DNA of 25,722 bases, from the NCBI GenBank assembly GCA_964510225.1, contig CAZEAN010000079.1, positions 1 to 25,722 on the forward strand, read 5' to 3'. The notes under the pieces are model-generated. The model had not been told where the DNA came from. It was given only the letters and a program-made list of their open reading frames with translations, and searched no databases. Every line of letters starts with the position of its first letter. Position 1 is the first letter of the stretch. The position numbers were made by a program, and so were the translations under genes. This stretch comes from CAZEAN01 sp964510225. GTDB taxonomy: Bacteria; Planctomycetota; Planctomycetia; Isosphaerales; Isosphaeraceae. This document shows positions 1 to 8,731 of this stretch, piece after piece.

Positions 1-663
1 GTGGTTGCCGCCGATCCTGACGATCTGCAGTCTTCAATCGCTCTCGGAAAGGCGATGGTCCGATCGGGTCAGATTGACGCAGGAATCGCTCTTCTCCGGG
101 AGACCTTGGAGGATCACCCCGACCAGTTGATCACCTGGGAAGGCCTACTCAAGGGCCTCGAACTTGCAACCCAAGTCGAGTTGATCGAACAGGTTCTCAG
201 CCAGGTCCCTGCAGCATTGGCCGATGCACCCCAATTTGCAACCTATCGAGCCCGTGTTGCCCAGGAGAATGGTGAGTGGGATCAAGCGATCGAAGAATAT
301 AAACGTGCGATTGAGAATGATCCGATCGATCCCACCATCTACAGTCGACTCACGTTGGTTCTCCGTCGTGATGACCAAGCGTCAGAGGCAGATTCAGTCC
401 AGACCCAAAGTTCCGACTACTCGAAGGGACAAACTGAGGTCAGAGATCTTTATGAGCGTCTGCGATCCAACGTCTCAGTGAGTGACGAATCGGAGCGGAT
501 TGAACTCTTCCGGGAAGCTGCCTCGATCCGAGGCCAGATGCTCCGACCCGGTGAAGCACGCGCTTGGTATCGATTGATCCTTGAGCTCAAGCCGGAGGAT
601 CCCGAGGCTCTCGGAGCACTTGCCGAGTTTGATCAAGCAACTCCGTCCCTTATTGTCGAGTGA
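1..663 (+). CDS. TPR-repeat protein, 5'-truncated by window edge
   Basis: The reading frame is open to the first base, so the true start probably lies upstream and the GTG at position 1 is likely internal. The visible 220 residues are mostly helical with tetratricopeptide-like repeats: one around residues 86-120 (NGEWDQAIEEYKRAIENDP) and another near the end (ARAWYRLILELKPEDPEAL). TPR repeats build protein-protein interaction scaffolds; no catalytic motif is visible. The stop at 661-663 is 12 bases before the ATG of the next gene, also a TPR protein, so the two are probably co-transcribed. The product may act with the membrane-bound TPR protein and the membrane phosphatase-superfamily enzyme downstream. 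The specific function is unknown; a tail of a longer TPR protein is the safest description. Confidence 0.75.
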   Translation: MVAADPDDLQSSIALGKAMVRSGQIDAGIALLRETLEDHPDQLITWEGLLKGLELATQVELIEQVLSQVPAALADAPQFATYRARVAQENGEWDQAIEEYKRAIENDPIDPTIYSRLTLVLRRDDQASEADSVQTQSSDYSKGQTEVRDLYERLRSNVSVSDESERIELFREAASIRGQMLRPGEARAWYRLILELKPEDPEALGALAEFDQATPSLIVE

Positions 664-675
664 GTCGAGGTATCG

Positions 676-1992
676 ATGGCACTCACCGAGACTACAGATG
701 TCGTCCCGACCTCTGAATCCGCTGATCTGACTTCTGCATCAGGATCAGGTCCCCAAGGTCCGCAGCGGATCCTCAAGCGTCGGGCTGCTGGTCGTTTAGT
801 CTACTGGATCATCTTCAGCGCACTCCTGGCGTTCAATGGTTGGATCTTCGCTGGGCGACTCGCCCCCGAACCTGACCTCAAACCGTCGGGTGTCTTGCTC
901 CGTCAGGATCGTCTCGAAGAAGCGGAGGCCGAGGCTCGTAAGTATCTCAAAGTGAGACCGTACGACGGCTCCGCGCTCCTCCTTCTTGGTCGGATCTTGA
1001 TCCGTCAAGAGAAGTATGCCGAGGCCGCTGAGGTTCTCCATCAGGTCCCCCATTGGTGGCCAGCGAAACGGCAGGCTGAGTACTTTGAGGGTGAAGCTGC
1101 CCTCCAGGCAAACTTGGTCCGCGACGCCGAACGTGCCATGCGTGCGGCGATTGTGCATGACCCGCTCCATCTCGCGCCTGATCAGGTTTACATCGATGGT
1201 GTAGAGAAGCTTTTAACGATTTATGCCACCGAAGAGCGTTGGGATGAAGCACTTGAACTGGCCTGGGATACTTACGATCGCGTTGTTCCTGAGCAGAAGC
1301 CCAAGATCCGGTTCATCGTCTTGAGAACCAGGATGGAACGGATCGCTGCCGAGCAGCGCCTCAAAGACCTCAACCGGTATCTCAACGCGAACCCAGATGA
1401 TCCGATAGCACGACTCGGCCTCGCGATTGCGCATCAAGACGCAGGCGACGGCGAAGCCGCTCTGGAGCAGATCCAAATCGTCCTGGAAGAGGATCCTGAG
1501 AATCTCCGAGCCTGGCAGACTTATCTGAAGCTTCTTAAGGAAGTTGTCGGAGACTACGAGGCGATGGCAAGAGCGATTGAGCAGCTCCCTGCCTCGTCTG
1601 ACCAAGACCCGATCCTCCTCCTATACCACGGTCAGGTCCTTCAGCAACAAGCGATTCTGGGAGCATCGGGTGACGCGCAGTCGAAACTCTTGAAGGAGTC
1701 AGTAAGTTTGCTCAAGAAGTCCCTCGAATTGGATCCTTACCAGGAAGAAGCGTTCTATGCACTCTCCCGATCTGAGCGGAGTCTCGGTAACATTGCAGCA
1801 TCTGATCGTGCGTTGGCACGAAGCAAGGAACTCCGGGAGGCCCGCAATGAACAGCTCCTTCAAGCGTATTTTGATTACATGGAAGTGATGCAGGCTTCCC
1901 TCCCAGATCCTGACGACTTGGAGCAGACTCGCACAAAACTCGGCTCAATTTTCCGGAAACTGGGTTGGGACCGACTCGCCGAAATACTCTGA
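676..1992 (+). CDS. Membrane-anchored TPR-repeat protein
   Basis: This 438-residue protein has a polar, Ser/Thr-rich N-terminus, a basic stretch (residues 31-40, RILKRRAAGR) and one hydrophobic segment at about 41-60, so it is predicted to be a single-pass membrane protein with its bulk outside the cytoplasm. The rest is a long TPR array: EAEAEARKYLKVRPYDGSAL near residues 83-102, GDGEAALEQIQIVLEEDPEN mid-protein, and a SLLKKSLELDPYQEEAFYAL repeat near the C-terminus. No enzyme motif is visible. The ATG at 676 follows GAGG at 667-670. The gene lies 12 bases after the preceding TPR gene and ends within 10 bases of the next start, so a three-gene operon is likely. The role is presumably scaffolding for an envelope process, which is inference only. 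Confidence 0.8.
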   Translation: MALTETTDVVPTSESADLTSASGSGPQGPQRILKRRAAGRLVYWIIFSALLAFNGWIFAGRLAPEPDLKPSGVLLRQDRLEEAEAEARKYLKVRPYDGSALLLLGRILIRQEKYAEAAEVLHQVPHWWPAKRQAEYFEGEAALQANLVRDAERAMRAAIVHDPLHLAPDQVYIDGVEKLLTIYATEERWDEALELAWDTYDRVVPEQKPKIRFIVLRTRMERIAAEQRLKDLNRYLNANPDDPIARLGLAIAHQDAGDGEAALEQIQIVLEEDPENLRAWQTYLKLLKEVVGDYEAMARAIEQLPASSDQDPILLLYHGQVLQQQAILGASGDAQSKLLKESVSLLKKSLELDPYQEEAFYALSRSERSLGNIAASDRALARSKELREARNEQLLQAYFDYMEVMQASLPDPDDLEQTRTKLGSIFRKLGWDRLAEIL

Positions 1993-2001
1993 TATGATTT
2001 G

Positions 2002-3972
2002 ATGATGCCAACCTCCGACCCTCCTGCCGATCCGAACCCAACGACCAACCAAGCTGAAATTGAGAACCCTCAAAACGAGTTACAGGGATCGCTAGGTCCT
2101 CGGTCCCTTTTTTTCCTTGCTTGCTGGGCGGGACTCACCGCAGGTTTCATCGAGTTGGGCCTCCTGATCCTCCTCCGAGACCCAACCGGTAACTTGAGGC
2201 CGATGTTCGGTAAGTCGAGGCATTACCTCTGGCTAATCCCGACGGTCAACCTTGGGCTAGTACTGCTCGGGTTCCTACCGCTGCTCCTAGGTCCTCTTCG
2301 ATTGTGGGCGGCTGGGCGCCAGATTGCGTTGGTCTTGATCGGTTCAGTCCTAATCCTCCCCGCCTTGCTCTTGGCGTTTCCTTCAATTTATGCGGTGGCG
2401 TTGTTGATCTTGGCCGTTGGAATCGCTCGGATCGCGGTCTGGAGGATTCAGCGGCATCATCGGATCGTTCGTCAACTTGTCCGACTGACGACACCGGTGA
2501 TGCTCCTAGCAACCGTTGGGCTCGGGTTCTTCACCTTTTCAAGGATTGGTGTGCGGGGCCCGAACGTTCCCGGAGGCGATTCAGGAACCCCAAATGTGCT
2601 CCTGATCGTTCTTGATACCGTCCGCGCCGACCACTTAAGCCTCCATGGTTATGGACGAGAGACCACCCCGGCACTTGATGCCTTCGCCTCCCGAGGACTC
2701 CACTTCACCAAGGCACGATCCACGGCACCTTGGACATTGACCTCTCATGCTTCGTTGATGACGGGGCGCTGGCCTCGTGATCTTTCCGCGCGGCACTATG
2801 TCCCACTCGATCGAGCAGCGCCCACCCTCGCCGAGGTGTTCAGTGCCCAAGGCTACGAAACTGTGGGGATGGTGGCGAACACCACCTATTGTTCCTTTGC
2901 TTCCGGCCTCGATCGAGGGTTCCACCATTACGAAGACATCCCGTTAAATCCAATTACAGCGGTGACAACCACTGAATTAGGCACTCATTTATTAAGTAAT
3001 TATGATTTAATTGTAAAGTTGTTGAATCCTGAAGAGCGACGTCGACCGACCCAGAATGTCGAAATCACCGCCGCTTCCCTTAGTGATCGGTTTCTAGACT
3101 GGCTCGACTCCCAACGTGACACCGAGCAGCCGTTCTTTGCATTCCTCAACTATTTTGATGCCCACGACCCGTACATCGTCCCTGATGGGGAGGAGCATGC
3201 GTTCCCGCCGGCTCCCGAAGTTGTTGAGGATCGTCGGCTGTTGTACGACTGGTGGTTCTGGGGAAACAAACCGAAGCTCAGTCCTCGGCAACTCGCGATG
3301 GCGATCGCGAGCTATGACTCCTGTATCGCCTATCTTGATCGTCATCTCGGTCGCTTACTGGATTCGATGGAGCAACAAGGGTTGCTCGAAAACACGATCG
3401 TGGTAATCACCGCCGACCACGGCGAGTCGTTCGGCGAGCATCAGCTCTTCGGGCACGGCGGTTCTGTTTTCGAACCAGAGTTGCACGTTCCGTTGGTCAT
3501 TGTAGGGCCAGGGATCAGTCCAGGAACAGTCGATGAGAGGCCTGTGAACCTCAGGAACCTCACGGCGACAATCACCGAGTTGGCTGACCTTGATAATTCC
3601 CCCTTCCAGGGCCCATCGTTGGTGCAAGAAACCGAGACCGGCGTGGAAGACGCACGCAGATCAAGCTCCGATCTCCTCGCCGAGGTCTTCGAGCCATCGG
3701 AATTTCCTCCGAACCTCGGACTTTCACCAGTCTTCGGAGGACCGCTTTCTGCGCTCTACGATGCCGACCAGTTCAAGTATATTTACCACAACACGCGTCA
3801 GGGCGGTCTTGAAGAACTCTATGCTCTTAAGTCCGATCCCAATGAGCAGACTAACCTTGCGAGGCTTCCCAGCTTTGCCGATCGGATCGGTCAGTTCAGG
3901 ACGCAACTCAAACGAATCGTCGTCGAGGACGCCGATCCAACGCAAGGATCGGCTCATCGTGCTTGGCCCTAA
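2002..3972 (+). CDS. Membrane sulfatase-like (alkaline phosphatase superfamily) hydrolase/transferase
   Basis: The 656-residue protein has about five hydrophobic segments in the first 180 residues (roughly 35-57, 75-97, 107-126, 127-146, 164-180), then a sulfatase-fold domain from about residue 197 (PNVLLIVLDTVRADHLSLHG). Asp205 of LDTVR and the later TADHGESFGEH block supply metal ligands of the fold. The active-site segment reads APWTLTSHASLMTG. Aligned with the sulfatase CxPxR signature, Thr245 sits where the formylglycine-forming Cys or Ser would be, and His249 replaces the Arg. A classical sulfatase is therefore unlikely; a phosphotransferase or phosphohydrolase acting on envelope glycans or lipids fits better, though the substrate is unknown. 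TTG 1999, ATG 2002 and ATG 2005 are all possible starts, with no clear Shine-Dalgarno. It is the last gene of the TPR operon. Codons 2944-3021 are unusually AT-rich. Confidence 0.8.
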   Translation: MMPTSDPPADPNPTTNQAEIENPQNELQGSLGPRSLFFLACWAGLTAGFIELGLLILLRDPTGNLRPMFGKSRHYLWLIPTVNLGLVLLGFLPLLLGPLRLWAAGRQIALVLIGSVLILPALLLAFPSIYAVALLILAVGIARIAVWRIQRHHRIVRQLVRLTTPVMLLATVGLGFFTFSRIGVRGPNVPGGDSGTPNVLLIVLDTVRADHLSLHGYGRETTPALDAFASRGLHFTKARSTAPWTLTSHASLMTGRWPRDLSARHYVPLDRAAPTLAEVFSAQGYETVGMVANTTYCSFASGLDRGFHHYEDIPLNPITAVTTTELGTHLLSNYDLIVKLLNPEERRRPTQNVEITAASLSDRFLDWLDSQRDTEQPFFAFLNYFDAHDPYIVPDGEEHAFPPAPEVVEDRRLLYDWWFWGNKPKLSPRQLAMAIASYDSCIAYLDRHLGRLLDSMEQQGLLENTIVVITADHGESFGEHQLFGHGGSVFEPELHVPLVIVGPGISPGTVDERPVNLRNLTATITELADLDNSPFQGPSLVQETETGVEDARRSSSDLLAEVFEPSEFPPNLGLSPVFGGPLSALYDADQFKYIYHNTRQGGLEELYALKSDPNEQTNLARLPSFADRIGQFRTQLKRIVVEDADPTQGSAHRAWP

Positions 3973-4005
3973 TTGTCACTAATGCGTAACCGTCAAGCGA
4001 AACTT

Positions 4006-4449
4006 TCAATTATCCACAATTCGTCGACCGAGTTCGAAGCCTAGTTGAATGTCGATCAGGCGGGTCAATCCTCGGCACATCACCAGATTACCTGGCGGTG
4101 GATCCGTGGCACGAGCCAGATACTCTCCTAGCTTCGCCAGCGCCACGAGGTAATGCGATTACCCTTGCTCTCCGGGTTGCAGGGTGGTTCGGTAAGCGGT
4201 CTTGGTGGCGGCCCAGTCTTGGCAGGCCAAGGGTGTGGATGCTTCCGCAACTAGGATGAGTACCCAGGGCTTGTGATTTGTGGAGCATTGAAGGTCGGCT
4301 TGGCAGTTACGTTGATGGTGCCGACATGTTAAGATGACACTTGCCACGAATACGTGATTCGAGGTCCATTCCAGACGGGCCGGCCTAGGTAAGCAAGCGC
4401 TGTACCCGACCTGAGTTCGGGCACACTCTGTGGTGTCGGTGGCTGTCAA
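4006..4449 (-). pseudogene. Degraded IS4/Tn5-type transposase C-terminal remnant
   Basis: Reading the minus strand from 4155 to 4006 gives about 49 residues ending at a TGA. They include ALAKLGEYLARATDPPPGN and CRGLTRLIDIQLGFELG. This resembles the C-terminal (Tn5 dimerisation-like) region of IS4-family transposases, with LG-YLAR, DPPPG and W/C-RGL-RL-DI-LG spaced as expected. Upstream, the same frame continues to about 4449 but is interrupted by an in-frame TAA at 4159-4161 and closed by a TGA near 4456. The upstream part is only weakly transposase-like. No DDE catalytic residues, terminal inverted repeats or target duplication were recognised, so the element is dead and truncated. The remnant fills most of the 524-base gap between the sulfatase-like gene and the amine oxidase gene; nothing else was found there. 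The family assignment rests on recalled motif similarity. Confidence 0.5.
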
Positions 4450-4496
4450 CTGCCTTCACACAGTGCGTGCCAAGTCGGCGAGAGGGTCACGAAAAC

Positions 4497-5759
4497 ATGC
4501 AAGACCAATCAAGACGCAAAGCACTCTCGATCATCGCCCATGGAACAGCTGCCGCGGGCCTCGGTCTGACAACAGGTTTCAACCAACCGCCGGTTCTCGC
4601 GCAAGGCTCGAGAAAGTTAAAGGGTTACTTGCGTACGAATTGGGGCAAGGATCCGTTTTCATACGGATCCTATTCCCATCTTGCAGCGGGCTCCGGCAAT
4701 GCCGACCGAGATACAGTTGTTGATCCAATTGGTAACCGTGTCTTTTTTGCCGGTGAAGCGCTGAACCCCAACTACCAAAGCACTGTACACGCGGCCTATG
4801 AGTCGGGTCTCTTGGCTGCTCATTCGGTCCTCGATACCGATCACCGAGAGATCGCAGTGATTGGTGCCGGAATCTCCGGTCTTGCTGCGGCACATGAGCT
4901 TTCGATGCAAGGGCGTAACGTGACGGTGTGGGAAGGCCGCAACCGGATCGGGGGGCGGATCTGGACTGACCGCAGCCTGGGCGCTGCCGTCGATCTTGGT
5001 GCCACATGGATCCACGGTCCCAAAGGCAACCCCATCACAACCTTAGCGGACAAAGCTGAGCTAAGACGTGTCGTCACCAGAGACGATAGTGTCATTCGTG
5101 CTAAGAACGGACGCAGAATCTCTCCATTGCTCGCACCGTTCTGGATCTCTCAGGTTCAGAACGAAACGGCAATGGGTGTCGAATACGACAAGGTAAATGT
5201 CCAAGAAATGGAGGCAGCATACAGCGTTCATGGCAGCGGCTACGAAGGCCAGGATGTCTTGTTTCCGAACGGCTATGACCAGATCCTCTCCACGCTCGAG
5301 GGAAACTACACACTCCATTTGTCGCGTAAAGTGACAGCAATCGATTACTGTCGGTCCGGCGTAAGTATCAAGACAGGGGACAGTGCAGCGACGCTTTACG
5401 ATGCCGTGATCGTGACAGTAAGCCTCGGCGTCTTGAAGAAAGGCACGATCGCGTTCAACCCACCTCTTTCCGCGAAAAAGGCCGACGCTATTCGCCGAAT
5501 GGGAAAGGGCTATTTCGACAAGTTGTACTTATTATTTGAAGATGTGTTTTGGGATGAAGGTGTAACCTGGATCACGACACCAGAGAATGGTTTGGCACGA
5601 GGCCGATTCAACTACTGGGTCAACCTGAAACCCTACGTAGGTCTCCCGATTCTCCTCGCAATCAATGGCGGATCCTCGGCCCGCATACTTGGTGACGATA
5701 CGGACCGAACACTGCTGGAACTAGCATTGAAAACGCTGAACTTGGCTTATCCGATGTAA
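4497..5759 (+). CDS. Tat-exported flavin amine oxidase with permuted domain order
   Basis: FAD-dependent amine oxidases oxidise amines (polyamines, monoamines or amino acids) to aldehydes or imines. This 420-residue protein begins with a twin-arginine signal (SRRKALSI, then a hydrophobic run to about residue 35), predicting export of the folded flavoprotein. Next comes a block normally found at the C-terminus of the family: GYLRTNWGKDPFSYGSYS (about 43-60), FFAGEA (83-88) and STVHAAYESGL (95-105). Only then does the usual N-terminal FAD-binding Rossmann motif appear, VIGAGISGLAAAHEL (121-135) with EGRNRIGGRIWT. The chain ends at ALKTLNLAYPM, just before where the moved block normally begins. 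ATG 4497 is preferred over GTG 4467 because it places the Tat motif near the N-terminus and follows GAGAGGG at 4480-4486. A transposase relic lies just upstream. The substrate cannot be told from sequence. Confidence 0.85.
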   Translation: MQDQSRRKALSIIAHGTAAAGLGLTTGFNQPPVLAQGSRKLKGYLRTNWGKDPFSYGSYSHLAAGSGNADRDTVVDPIGNRVFFAGEALNPNYQSTVHAAYESGLLAAHSVLDTDHREIAVIGAGISGLAAAHELSMQGRNVTVWEGRNRIGGRIWTDRSLGAAVDLGATWIHGPKGNPITTLADKAELRRVVTRDDSVIRAKNGRRISPLLAPFWISQVQNETAMGVEYDKVNVQEMEAAYSVHGSGYEGQDVLFPNGYDQILSTLEGNYTLHLSRKVTAIDYCRSGVSIKTGDSAATLYDAVIVTVSLGVLKKGTIAFNPPLSAKKADAIRRMGKGYFDKLYLLFEDVFWDEGVTWITTPENGLARGRFNYWVNLKPYVGLPILLAINGGSSARILGDDTDRTLLELALKTLNLAYPM

Positions 5760-5865
5760 GGGGTGGTCACAGTCTTCGGAGTCGGAGGTGTCCGTATCAT
5801 CAACGTGTGTGTCGAGCGAACTACCTGGTTTACTAGACGGTAACACTAATCCGACAATCTTTGAT

Positions 5866-7128
5866 TTAGTCAAGATGTCGATCAGCGAACTCCATGTAGA
5901 CTTTCCAGTCACGGAGGGTAACGTCATGGGGGCCTGGTCGAATATGGTAACCGATCGTGCTCAGGATCGGTTCATTAAGGCCGGGCATCTGATCTGTTGA
6001 TGCGAAGCCGTCGGTACCGAGAAGGCGGTAGACGGGCCCTGCATGGTAGGCGGAAAGGAATTCACCTTTAGGGTCGGCCCACTGATCATCTTCGGCTGAA
6101 CAGACCAAGACTGGCCGTGGTGCGATGAGGGCGATTAAAAGATGCTGGTCGACGGGGAGACTTGCCAGATCGTCGTTGTAGCGGGGGAATCGATCGCAGA
6201 ACCAATGAGGAAACGAGCTGTTGATCCGTGCGACTGTCTCGCCGAATTCGCGGCGGCTTAGGGCGGCGCCACCACAACCGGAATCGTTCGAGATTACAAT
6301 TGCGAATCGTTCGTCTTGGGCTCCCGCCCAGAGTGAGGTCTTGCCGAGTCGTGAGTGTCCCATCAGGATCACGCCGTCGGAACGGACCATCGGGAGGTCA
6401 ATCAAGTAGTCTAGAATCCGACTGAGCCCCCAAGCCCAGGCGCCGATCGAGCCCCATTCATCTTCGACAGGATGATCCTGACCCTTGTTGTAGAAGAGCG
6501 GGTGCACTCCATCGCTGAAGTTGACTTCACGGAGGTCGGGATCGATGTCGTAATACCAGGCGGTCGCGAGGCCGTATCCTTGCTTAAGGATCTCTTCGAC
6601 CGGCCATCGTGAGTGTCGCGTGCCACGATCCGACTCCGCGGCTCCTTCAGGAAGAAGGATTGCAGGATCGGGGTGAACCGTGTGATTCCCTTTGAAATTC
6701 AGTCCAACAAAGGTCGGGACCGGCTCCTTGATATTGTTCGGGAGATAAAGGAGCAGGTTGATCGATGGTCCATTAGGATCGTCGCTGAACGTGAGTTTAA
6801 TCTGTTGTCGGATCGCCTGGCCTCCGAGAGCCTCCGGATCGTCGGAGATCACTTGGGCTCTCATCGGAAGCTGTTGGGTCGGTGTCTTGCCGTAGACTTC
6901 GGATTCAAAGAGGCGGAGGATTTCCGGTCGACGGATTCGTTCCCAGTCTCCGGGAGTCTTGATCGGAGTACCGTCCAACGCCTGGAGTGGGTCGGGGAGA
7001 GTATAGTTGGGAACTTTCGACTCATCATAGTTCGCATCAGCGGGTTGGGCGTCAGCAACCCGCGACGTTCCCAGTATCGCAACTCCAGCGATCAGGAGAA
7101 GGGAAAGGAGGGAAGTGGAGAGGTTCAT
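5866..7128 (-). CDS. Secreted glucuronoyl esterase-like alpha/beta hydrolase (CE15 type)
   Basis: Family CE15 enzymes cleave ester bonds between glucuronic acid on xylan and alcohols of lignin. This 420-residue protein starts with a signal peptide (hydrophobic residues about 5-20, cleavage probably near ADAQPA). The nucleophile elbow is GHSRLGKT with Ser259; SNDSGCGGAALSRR (280-293) and SFPHWFCDRF (305-314) are blocks I associate with bacterial CE15 proteins; the catalytic His is probably His401 in GPHDVT. The acid may be Asp352 in QWADPKGE, the usual alpha/beta-hydrolase place, since Asp282 rather than Glu sits in the SNDSG block; this is inference. ATG 7128 follows an AGGAG. The gene lies 42 bases after the DUF1501 gene and probably shares its transcript. 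It converges with the amine oxidase gene across about 106 bases that hold no recognisable terminator. A general carbohydrate acyl esterase is the main alternative. Confidence 0.8.
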   Translation of the reverse strand: MNLSTSLLSLLLIAGVAILGTSRVADAQPADANYDESKVPNYTLPDPLQALDGTPIKTPGDWERIRRPEILRLFESEVYGKTPTQQLPMRAQVISDDPEALGGQAIRQQIKLTFSDDPNGPSINLLLYLPNNIKEPVPTFVGLNFKGNHTVHPDPAILLPEGAAESDRGTRHSRWPVEEILKQGYGLATAWYYDIDPDLREVNFSDGVHPLFYNKGQDHPVEDEWGSIGAWAWGLSRILDYLIDLPMVRSDGVILMGHSRLGKTSLWAGAQDERFAIVISNDSGCGGAALSRREFGETVARINSSFPHWFCDRFPRYNDDLASLPVDQHLLIALIAPRPVLVCSAEDDQWADPKGEFLSAYHAGPVYRLLGTDGFASTDQMPGLNEPILSTIGYHIRPGPHDVTLRDWKVYMEFADRHLD

Positions 7129-7170
7129 CGGTCCGCAATCTCCTGATCAGGGTGAGTTAGTCAGACAGGA

Positions 7171-8658
<1,488 letters not shown>

Positions 8659-8731
8659 GATGAGTCCTCAAAAGTATCGGTGTATAGAGTCTGTATTGCG
8701 ATGAGATGAATTTAAATCATCCATCGATCAA

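Noticed and set aside
5760..5865. Possible second C-terminal block of the amine oxidase, or a frameshift extending it
   Set aside because: All three forward frames were read; none contains the DPF-GSYS or FFAGEA motifs, so the gene really ends at 5759.
6613..7146. 177-residue plus-strand frame opposite the CE15 gene
   Set aside because: The minus-strand reading has a signal peptide and esterase motifs; the plus reading has none.
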